Part shown: piece after piece, positions 58,234-64,000 of the stretch | Position numbering within the stretch: the stretch's first letter is position 1 | How the letters are laid out: each line of letters starts with the position of its first letter | NCBI GenBank assembly: GCA_020638675.1 | Contig: JACKID010000001.1 | Location: forward strand, 2,666,001 to 2,730,000 | Length of the DNA stretch: 64,000 bases | From: Planctomycetota bacterium | Lineage (GTDB): Bacteria; Planctomycetota; UBA8742; UBA2392 | Reading direction: 5' to 3' | Made by a program: the position numbers and the translations under genes | Notes under the pieces: model-generated | Databases searched by the model: none | What the model saw: the letters and a program-made list of their open reading frames with translations, nothing else | Told to the model about the DNA's origin: nothing

Positions 58234-58619
58234 CCCAACACGGCAATGCAGTCGATTTCCACCAGCACGTCTTTGGGCAGGCGCGCGACTTCGACCGTTG
58301 CGCGGGCGGGGCGATGCTCGCCCATGGCCTTCGCGTAGGCCTCGTTCACGGCCGTGAAGCTGTTCATGTCTTTGAGGAAGATGGTTGTCTTGACGACGTG
58401 CGAGAGATCGCAGCCGGCGGCCTCCAGTACCGCGCTCAGGTTTGCCATGACCTGCACGGTCTGCTCGCCGGCCGTCTCGCCGACGATGTGGCCGGTCTTC
58501 GGGTCGAGCGGAATCTGGCCGGAGCAGAACAGAAAGCCGCCAGCGCTGACGGCCTGACTGTATGGCCCAATCGCGGCGGGCGCATTTTCGGTCTTCACGA
58601 CTTGCATGTTCTCTGCCAT
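58230..58619 (-). CDS. ridA: RidA family enamine/imine deaminase
   Basis: 129 aa from ATG 58619. Family blocks: APAAIGPYSQAVSAGGFLFCSGQIPLDP, AGEQTVQVMANLSAVLEAAGCDLSHVVKTTIFLKDM, and the substrate-binding Arg in RPARATVEVARLPKDVLVEID. It hydrolyses reactive 2-aminoacrylate and related enamines formed by PLP enzymes. The stop overlaps the convergent lipoprotein stop by 4 bases. 8 bp downstream of the dNTPase gene on the same strand, so likely co-transcribed. Confidence 0.95.
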   Translation of the reverse strand: MAENMQVVKTENAPAAIGPYSQAVSAGGFLFCSGQIPLDPKTGHIVGETAGEQTVQVMANLSAVLEAAGCDLSHVVKTTIFLKDMNSFTAVNEAYAKAMGEHRPARATVEVARLPKDVLVEIDCIAVLG

Positions 58620-58627
58620 GGCTGCTC

Positions 58628-59788
58628 CTACCACGTATCCGGATCGAAGAGTTTCTTGTACTGCTCAAGGGCGTAGCGGTCGGTCATGCCGCTGATGTAG
58701 TCGCAGACGACGCGATGCACCGTCTCGCCGTCGGCGATGCGCTTGTGGAAGCCGCCGGGCATCAGGTACGGCTCGCTGACGTAGCGCTCGAACATCTCCT
58801 TCATGAAGCGCGTGCTTTTCTCCATGCCCCGGCGCACGTTCCGGTGCATGTACAGCTTGTGGTACAGCATCAGCTTCAGTCCCTTCACCTTCTTCTTGAA
58901 GTCGGGGCTGAAGTCGATGATCGGCTCCTTGCTCTGGTGCTCCAGCACGTCCTGCACGGTCGCGACTTTCAGGTCTGCAATCCGCGCCGCGCTGTTCTGA
59001 AGCAGGTCGGTCACCTGCAGGTCTTTCAACCGGCGCACGAGCTGGTAGCGCAGCAGGTCCTCTTCGCCCTCGGGCACGTTGTCGCGCGCGTATTTCTCGG
59101 CCTCGGTGAACAACTCGCTTTCGCGCGCGGCGTCCCATTTCAGCAGGCCCGAGTACAAGCCATCGTCCGTGTCGTGGGCGTTGTAGCTGATCTCGTCGGC
59201 CGAGTTCGCCACCTGCGCCTCCAGGCTCGGCGACTCGCGCTCTTCCAGATCCTTGAACAGCGGCTTGTCGTAGTCCGTGCGGTGTTTCATCAGCCCGTAG
59301 CGCAGCTCGTGGGTCGGGTTGAGCCCGCTGAAACGCGGCAGGTAGTGCCGCTCGATCTCGTCCACGATGCGCAGGCTCTGCCCGTTATGCTCATAGCCGC
59401 CGTGGTCCTTCATCAGCTCGCGCATAGCATGCTCGCCGGCGTGCCCGAACGGCGTGTGCCCAAGGTCGTGCGCGAGCGAGATCGCTTCCGTCAGGTCCTC
59501 GTTCAGCCCCAGCGAGCGCGCAATCGTGCGCGCGGCCTGCGCGACTTCGATCGTATGCGTCAAACGCGTGCGGAAGTGGTCGCCGCTCCAGTTCAGGAAA
59601 ACCTGTGTCTTGTACTCGAGCCGGCGGAAGGCCGCGCAGTGGATGATGCGGTCGCGATCGCGTTGAAAGCAGGTGCGGTAAGGGTGCTCGTCTTCCGCGT
59701 GGCGGCGGCCCTGCGACTCGCACGCCTTGAGCGCGTAAGGCGCCAGCGTCTTGAGCTCCCATTCCTCGATGGACTTGCGGTCGTTCAT
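58628..59788 (-). CDS. dGTPase-like dNTP triphosphohydrolase
   Basis: 386 aa, HD-domain superfamily. HRDxxRF-like opening is RTCFQRDRDRIIHCAAFRRL; the metal ligands are in RLTHTIEVAQAARTIA (His), AHDLGHTPFGHAGEHAM (HD), and NSADEISYNAHD (distal Asp). The length suits the Dgt type-2/dNTPase family rather than long Dgt enzymes. It cleaves dNTPs to nucleosides and tripolyphosphate, limiting nucleotide pools. Lies upstream of ridA on the minus strand. Confidence 0.92.
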   Translation of the reverse strand: MNDRKSIEEWELKTLAPYALKACESQGRRHAEDEHPYRTCFQRDRDRIIHCAAFRRLEYKTQVFLNWSGDHFRTRLTHTIEVAQAARTIARSLGLNEDLTEAISLAHDLGHTPFGHAGEHAMRELMKDHGGYEHNGQSLRIVDEIERHYLPRFSGLNPTHELRYGLMKHRTDYDKPLFKDLEERESPSLEAQVANSADEISYNAHDTDDGLYSGLLKWDAARESELFTEAEKYARDNVPEGEEDLLRYQLVRRLKDLQVTDLLQNSAARIADLKVATVQDVLEHQSKEPIIDFSPDFKKKVKGLKLMLYHKLYMHRNVRRGMEKSTRFMKEMFERYVSEPYLMPGGFHKRIADGETVHRVVCDYISGMTDRYALEQYKKLFDPDTW

Positions 59789-59872
59789 GCTGCTGACGAT
59801 AGCTGGAAACCCACGCGGGTCACCTGTGGATATCCCGTGCGCTGGGCGCGCCGCATGCGATAATCTGCCCGC

Positions 59873-61414
59873 ATGGAAGAGTTACCCGACATCGGCATGC
59901 CGCTGGGCGAGACCGCCCGCGTCTTCGATAACGCCCGTACTTTCGCCCACGTGCATCGCATGCAGCGGCTCGGCACCGAGTCGCTGCTGGCGGCGCTGAT
60001 CGCCGAGCCCGCGCCGGAGATCTCGGAGGCGCTGGATCGGCTCGGCGTCGACATCGACCGGCTGCAGCGCATGATCGATGAGTTCTTCGTGGACCTCCCC
60101 GGCCGTCGCACCACACGCATCGCCGAGCTGGGCCCGACGCCGCGCGTGAAGCTGGTACTGAGGCTCGCCGCAAGGCAGGCGCGCGAACACCACGAAACGA
60201 GCCTGTCCCCCATCCGGCTGTTCGAGGCGATCAAGCTTGAGACCGACAGTTCCGGCGGGCAGATGCTGGCCCGCCTGGCCCGCCGGCGAAACGTCGAGTC
60301 ACCGCATGCGCCGTCCGGACTGCATTCAATCAGGGACTTTCGGCGCGCCGCGAAGCTGCGCATGGATGCAGTCGCGTTCGACTACTTCTCGTCCGGCGCG
60401 GACGGCCAGCGGCTGATGCGACGCAACCGCCTCGCGTGGGACGAAATCGAAATCCGCCACCGGGTGCTGGTGGACGTCAGCGCGGTCGATACGACCACCG
60501 AGTTGCTGGGGCTCAAGCTGCCCTTCCCGGCCCTGATCGCGCCGATGGCCTACCAGCGACTTGCGCACGAGGACGGCGAGCTTGCCACCGCGCGCGCCGC
60601 CGCTGAAACCGGCGTGCCGCTGATCGTCTCCACCATGGCCAACGTGACGCTGGAAGAAATCGCGGCCGCCACGGGCGCACCGAAGTGGTTTCAACTGTAC
60701 TGCCACCGGGATCGCGCCATCACCGAAGACCTGATCAAGCGCGCCGAGGCGGCGGGCTATGGCGCGCTCGTCGTCACCGTAGACGCGCCCGTGCTGGGCC
60801 GTCGCCTCGCCGACGAGCGCAACGGCTTCGATCTGCCGCAGGGGCTGACGCGTGCGAACCTCGACCGCTATGAGGGGTCCGGCTCGTTATCGCAAGGCGA
60901 GCAGGTACCGGCACTCCATCCGGATCCATCGCACCTCGCCGAGTTGTTCCGCACGCGCCAGGACGCTTCGCTGACGTGGAAGGACATCGACTGGTTCATG
61001 TCGCTGACCAAGCTGCCGATTCTGTTGAAAGGCATCGTGCGCGGCGACGACGCCAAACGCGCGGCCGACGCGGGCTGCGCCGGAGTCATCGTCAGCAACC
61101 ACGGCGGGCGCCAGCTCGACGCATCGATCGCCAGCGCCCGAGCACTGCCCGAAGTCGTCGCGGCCGTCGAAGACCGCATCCCCGTGCTGGTTGACGGCAG
61201 CATCGAATGGGGCGCCGACATCCTGCGCGCGCTCGCGCTCGGCGCAAAGGCCGTACTGATCGGCCGACCCATCCTCTGGGGTTTGGCAGTCGGCGGAGAA
61301 GCAGGCGTCAAACGCGTCCTCAACCTCTACGCCGAAGATTTCAAACGCGCGATGCAGCTTGCCGGCTGCGCGAGCGTTCAGAGTGTCGCGGCAGACCTGC
61401 TCGCGGGCATTTGA
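59873..61414 (+). CDS. Clp_N-domain fused to FMN-dependent alpha-hydroxyacid oxidase
   Basis: 513 aa, about 150 longer than typical family members. Residues 1-140 fit two Clp_N repeats: ARVFDNARTFAHVHRMQRLG, LGVDIDRLQRMIDEFFVDLP and RVKLVLRLAARQAREHHETS, as at the start of ClpA/ClpC. Residues about 150-513 are the FMN TIM barrel: MDAVAFDYFSSGADGQ, FPALIAPMAYQRLAHEDG, WFQLYCHRD, TVDAPVLGRR, LPILLKGIV (Lys), SNHGGRQLD (catalytic His and Arg) and GAKAVLIGRPILWGLAVGGE. It would oxidise lactate or glycolate. The bases give no sign of a missing stop between the two parts. Confidence 0.85.
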   Translation: MEELPDIGMPLGETARVFDNARTFAHVHRMQRLGTESLLAALIAEPAPEISEALDRLGVDIDRLQRMIDEFFVDLPGRRTTRIAELGPTPRVKLVLRLAARQAREHHETSLSPIRLFEAIKLETDSSGGQMLARLARRRNVESPHAPSGLHSIRDFRRAAKLRMDAVAFDYFSSGADGQRLMRRNRLAWDEIEIRHRVLVDVSAVDTTTELLGLKLPFPALIAPMAYQRLAHEDGELATARAAAETGVPLIVSTMANVTLEEIAAATGAPKWFQLYCHRDRAITEDLIKRAEAAGYGALVVTVDAPVLGRRLADERNGFDLPQGLTRANLDRYEGSGSLSQGEQVPALHPDPSHLAELFRTRQDASLTWKDIDWFMSLTKLPILLKGIVRGDDAKRAADAGCAGVIVSNHGGRQLDASIASARALPEVVAAVEDRIPVLVDGSIEWGADILRALALGAKAVLIGRPILWGLAVGGEAGVKRVLNLYAEDFKRAMQLAGCASVQSVAADLLAGI

Positions 61415-61440
61415 ACCGCCAAGTCGCAAGGGCGCCAAGC
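61414..61440. repeat. One-armed copy of the CCAAG repeat
   Basis: Units CGCCAAGT, CGCAAGGG, CGCCAAGC follow each other with a period of 8 directly after the stop of the oxidase fusion. They match the units at the ends of the GxxExxY element (CGCCAAGG, CGCCAGGG on the opposite strand). No inverted arm is seen. Confidence 0.6.
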
Positions 61441-61461
61441 TAGTGTGACAGAGAGGCTGAT

Positions 61462-62262
61462 ATGAGATTCGTCCTGATTGTCCTGACCGTCCTGTCTATT
61501 CTTGCCCTTGCTGCTTGTTCCGGCAGTCGCGCGCCGGCGGCTCGGGGTGTGATGCCGGCTGATCCTGAACCGGCGGCTGCGGGCAGTGACAACGGCGAGA
61601 CTCCCTACGCGCTGCCGCCGAAGGAGACGCCCGAGCCGGAGCCTGCGCCTGCGCCAAAGAAGAACTTTGTCATCACCACGGGCGTTCACGGCAACGAGCC
61701 CTCGGGCTACTACATCAAGGACCAGCTCGCGGAACTCGGCTTCAACGTCTACGGCCCCTGCAACCCCTGGGGCATCGAGAACAACAACCGCCACCTCGAG
61801 GACGGGCGCGACCTCAACCGCATGTTCGGGCGCACCGACTGCCCCGAGGCCGAGAAGATCAAGGAGTGGCTGAACGAGAACAAGCCCGACTTCCTGCTCG
61901 ACCTGCACGAAGACCCGGACGGCACCGCGCCCTACCTGATCCAGCACGGTCCGGACGACGACATCGGGCGCAAGATCATCGACGCGCTGAAGGACGACTA
62001 CGACTTCGACCCCGCGCCCAAGTTCATGATGGTGACCGGCGAAGACGGGCTGCTGAAGCCCGAGCTGAACGTGCTGCGCCTGATGGCGCTCGCCAAAATC
62101 TACGGGCTGGCCTACTACGCGTGGGCGAACTTCGACTGCACCGCGATCGTCGTCGAGTGCCCCGGAAGCTGGGACGTCGAGAAGCGCAAGGCCTACCACC
62201 TCGCCGTGTGCAAGACCGCCAAACGGATATTCGAAGAACAGCCCGAAGATTCAGGTGACTAG
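61462..62262 (+). CDS. Lipoprotein, M14/succinylglutamate-desuccinylase-like
   Basis: 266 aa. Signal peptide ends in lipobox LAAC; a Pro/Glu-rich linker (45-65) follows. Zinc carboxypeptidase-like motifs: ITTGVHGNEPSG (HxxE), HLEDGRDLNRMFG (the GRDLNR Arg segment), FLLDLHED (third ligand His), and VVECPG with a Glu positioned as general base. This is the AspA/AGTPBP-type subgroup of M14. It would act on a peptide or N-acyl amino acid in the periplasm; the substrate is unknown. Confidence 0.85.
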   Translation: MRFVLIVLTVLSILALAACSGSRAPAARGVMPADPEPAAAGSDNGETPYALPPKETPEPEPAPAPKKNFVITTGVHGNEPSGYYIKDQLAELGFNVYGPCNPWGIENNNRHLEDGRDLNRMFGRTDCPEAEKIKEWLNENKPDFLLDLHEDPDGTAPYLIQHGPDDDIGRKIIDALKDDYDFDPAPKFMMVTGEDGLLKPELNVLRLMALAKIYGLAYYAWANFDCTAIVVECPGSWDVEKRKAYHLAVCKTAKRIFEEQPEDSGD

Positions 62263-62266
62263 ACCC

Positions 62267-62319
62267 GTGGCACGGATGTCCCCATCCGTACGGGACATGG
62301 GTGGGGACACCCATGCCAC
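62267..62319. repeat. Two-hairpin inverted element with complementary loops
   Basis: Outer arms GTGGCA (62267-62272) and TGCCAC (62314-62319) enclose two hairpins: CGGAT/ATCCG with loop GTCCCC (62273-62288) and TGGGT/ACCCA with loop GGGGAC (62298-62313). The two loops are exact complements. Differences between the halves fall as matched pairs in both stems, which supports a conserved fold. Located between convergent genes. Confidence 0.75.
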
Positions 62320-63063
62320 TCAAGCCTTCAGCGTGAATTTAAAACGCTTGGCGCCGTCCGGGTGCTTGAGCGTGATCGCCACCACCACTTCATCGCCCTC
62401 ACCCAGGGGCTGCGGCTGCGTCAGCGGGTTGCCATTCAGGTAAGTCCCGTTGGTGCTGCGCATGTCCTCGATGAAATAGCCGGGCCCCTGGCGGTACACG
62501 CGGAAGTGCCGTTTGCTGATGGTCGGGATCTGGAACACCGGCTCACTCGGCGGCTCGCGCCCGATCACGATCTCGTCGCCGATCAGGTACACGTGCCCGT
62601 CTTCCTCATCGACCAGCCCGCCGTTGGCGGCGCGCGTCTGGATCTTGGTCTGGTGGATGTCGTCGCCCGGCGGATGCGTTTCATCCCGCGGCTCTTCATC
62701 TTCGTCGTCGGCGCTGAAGTCCTGGGCGTCTTCTTCGTCGGCCGCTGTCGTCTTTACCGCGCCGTCCATGTGCTCGACCAGAGAGACGGTCAACAGGCTG
62801 CTGAGCCCGGTGCCCTGGAAGTAGCTGGCCAGCTCTTCGGTAATCCTGACGATGAACTTCTTCTTGCCCGCCGCGTCGGCGAGGTGCGGGCCGATCACCT
62901 GGAACGAGGATTCACCCAGGTTCTTGCAGCGCCCGCAGTCGATCTCGAGATCGTCAAACGGCAGCTCAAGCAGCTTGGGAAAGTTCTCCTCGACGGCGGC
63001 CTTGAAGGCGGCGTCCCCGTCGGCCTGCAGCTCGAGGCGATTCCAGCGAAGTGTTGCGGTCAT
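62320..63063 (-). CDS. STAS-like and FHA domain protein
   Basis: 247 aa from ATG 63063. Residues 1-100 fit a STAS fold (LELPFDDLEIDCGRCKNLGESS, VRITEELASYFQGTGLSSLL). An acidic linker (115-150) follows, and residues 150-247 are a forkhead-associated domain: DEIVIGREPPSEPVFQ, TISKRHFRVYRQGPGYFIED, STNGTYLNG. The FHA part binds phosphothreonine, suggesting control by Ser/Thr kinases such as the one at 26511. The pairing of STAS with FHA would link partner-switching to phosphosignalling. Confidence 0.8.
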   Translation of the reverse strand: MTATLRWNRLELQADGDAAFKAAVEENFPKLLELPFDDLEIDCGRCKNLGESSFQVIGPHLADAAGKKKFIVRITEELASYFQGTGLSSLLTVSLVEHMDGAVKTTAADEEDAQDFSADDEDEEPRDETHPPGDDIHQTKIQTRAANGGLVDEEDGHVYLIGDEIVIGREPPSEPVFQIPTISKRHFRVYRQGPGYFIEDMRSTNGTYLNGNPLTQPQPLGEGDEVVVAITLKHPDGAKRFKFTLKA

Positions 63064-63128
63064 GCCCCCCAATTTATGCCCGGGGTGGGCGCACGCAACA
63101 GCGAAGTTTTCGCGCGCACCGCGCTTAA

Positions 63129-63201
63129 CCGCGAAGGACCGCAAAGGGCCGCGAAGAACTGCCGGCCGTCTTGCCTCGCGGCCCTTTGCGGTCCTTCGCG
63201 G
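63129..63201. repeat. Near-perfect dyad repeat of CCGCGAAGG-type decamers
   Basis: Left arm 63129-63156 and right arm 63174-63201 match at 27 of 28 positions around a 17-base loop. Units are CCGCGAAGGA, CCGCAAAGGG and CCGCGAAGAA. As at 49286, AACTGC follows the left arm and GCAGTT follows the right arm. The near-identity suggests a recent copy. Confidence 0.85.
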
Positions 63202-63318
63202 CTTCAGGCAGTTGTCTGGCCACAATGCGTCCGATAAACACGCTGCAATCGCTCGCAACCCCATATTTTAAGGGCTTTTTCGGCGATTTGCCTAATGCCC
63301 CCACTGCCCGTTCGCCGA

Positions 63319-63341
63319 TTTACTTTGTGGTACAAAGTAAA
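63319..63341. promoter_or_regulatory. 9-bp palindrome just before a membrane-protein gene
   Basis: TTTACTTTG (63319-63327) and CAAAGTAAA (63333-63341) pair perfectly around TGGTA. The right arm ends 10 bases before ATG 63352 and runs into AAAGGG, the likely ribosome binding site. It is a good candidate operator or RBS-hiding hairpin. Confidence 0.65.
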
Positions 63342-63351
63342 GGGCTCAACC

Positions 63352-64000
63352 ATGGCCGCGCTGGTCGGCAAGCTCCTGCACGCACCCGACGTCCACTTTC
63401 GCCTCGCGTGGCGAGCACCGGGAGTGGCACCGAACGGGCACCTGCTCGCGGCCGGCGTGCTTGGCGCGATGTGCTGGGGCGCGGCGATGGGCTGCCACGT
63501 CGGGCGCGCACACGTCTGGATTACGACGCTCAAAATGCCGCTGTTCTTCCTGGCAACGCTCGCCCTGTGTTTTCCGCTGATGCACATCACGCTGCTGGTG
63601 TCCGGCATCCGCGCGCGCGCGTCGCAGACGCTGACCATCGCGCTGTCCGGCATCTCGACGCTTGCCGTCTGCCTTGGCGCGTGCGCGCCGGTGGTCGCGC
63701 TGTTCTGCGCGTCGGCGCCGATCCCGAGCATGGCGAGCTACCTGAACCTGTACGTGCTGTGCCTCGCCTGCGGCATCGTCGCCGGCATCGCGGGCTTGCG
63801 CGTGCTGGCGCGCGGCATGCGCTCGCTGAATCGCACGGAGCAGGTCGGCATCAAGGCGCCGCTGATCGCCTGGGCGCTCGTCTACCAGTTCGTCGGCGCG
63901 CAGATGGCATGGCTGCTGCGCCCCTGGATCGGCAGCAGCTACGGCGTGGACGGCTACAGCCTCAGCCACGGTCTGAGCGGAAACTTCTACATGGGCGTAT
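63352..64000 (+). CDS. Polytopic membrane protein (3' end outside window)
   Basis: 216 codons are visible from ATG 63352, with AAAGGG just upstream. At least five hydrophobic segments appear, including LLAAGVLGAMCWGAAMG, MPLFFLATLALCFPLMHITL and LCLACGIVAGIAGL. The segment KMPLFFLATLALCFPLM resembles the 'KxPLLFLLTLxxxFPSLYVFN' region of a membrane family found in Planctomycetota and cyanobacteria, of unknown role (I recall it being mis-annotated as 'actin-binding WH2'). A strong palindrome precedes it. Confidence 0.65.
   Translation, partial: MAALVGKLLHAPDVHFRLAWRAPGVAPNGHLLAAGVLGAMCWGAAMGCHVGRAHVWITTLKMPLFFLATLALCFPLMHITLLVSGIRARASQTLTIALSGISTLAVCLGACAPVVALFCASAPIPSMASYLNLYVLCLACGIVAGIAGLRVLARGMRSLNRTEQVGIKAPLIAWALVYQFVGAQMAWLLRPWIGSSYGVDGYSLSHGLSGNFYMGV

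Noticed and set aside
1..64000. tRNA or rRNA genes
   Set aside because: Gaps were inspected for cloverleaf landmarks (GGTTCGAATCC-like T-arms) and rRNA blocks; none was found by eye, though a tRNA scan was not possible.

Overview
The window is GC-rich, densely coded bacterial chromosome with genes on both strands and short gaps. It has no rRNA, recognisable tRNA, CRISPR array, prophage or integrase. A DUF1549/DUF1553 secreted protein with a CAECH motif, several zinc-ribbon membrane proteins, many lipoproteins, a Ser/Thr kinase, a GxxExxY protein, and numerous small dyad repeats point to a Planctomycetota-like bacterium. This assignment is an inference from gene content; no marker gene settles it.

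Layout. 1-4 kb: the end of a PQQ-propeller gene, a thioredoxin/PDZ gene read through an in-frame UGA (probable selenoprotein), a LURP-one-like protein and a DUF1549/DUF1553 protein. 4-11 kb: a ZnT9-like CDF transporter, rnpA divergent from priA, a zinc-ribbon membrane protein, and an ECF sigma / anti-sigma-like pair. 11-21 kb: a sensor histidine kinase, urocanase, secreted proteins, VOC, GNAT and EEP enzymes and a polytopic PTPS-related membrane protein. 21-31 kb, mostly minus strand: lipoproteins, a BaiN-like flavoprotein, a PTPS/QueD-like protein, pheS, a Ser/Thr kinase, an acyl-CoA dehydrogenase and a large transporter-like protein. 31-38 kb: a giant GGND-repeat protein ending in a parvulin domain, a FabL-type enoyl reductase, two lipoproteins, a MobA-like/XdhC molybdenum-cofactor pair, and AlkD.

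38-45 kb is a metal-homeostasis island. znuA-znuC-znuB (zinc uptake, minus strand) is divergent from feoA-feoA-feoB-FeoB-associated peptide (ferrous iron, plus strand). The shared intergenic gap holds a perfect 7-1-7 palindrome on the znu side and a near-consensus Fur box on the feo side. 45-52 kb: a GxxExxY nuclease-like gene bounded by inverted repeats, then an arginine/pyrimidine cluster (ArgE-like, argH, argG, a P-loop protein, a small membrane protein, dihydroorotase). 52-64 kb: a class-III aminotransferase, a zinc-ribbon membrane protein, an acyl-carrier-like membrane protein, an esterase, RidA, a dNTPase, a Clp_N/FMN-oxidase fusion, an M14-like lipoprotein, a STAS-FHA protein, and the start of a polytopic membrane protein behind a strong palindrome.

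The most unusual content lies in three observations. (1) The UGA-containing Trx/PDZ gene has a UxxC motif and a SECIS-like hairpin. (2) Two families of short-period dyad repeats occur. One has period 7 (consensus near YTRGNGN) at stop codons and once inside priA. The other has period 8-10 (units ending in AAG) and occurs around the GxxExxY gene and as solo copies. (3) There are new-looking domain fusions: Clp_N with an FMN oxidase, STAS with FHA, and GGND repeats with parvulin.
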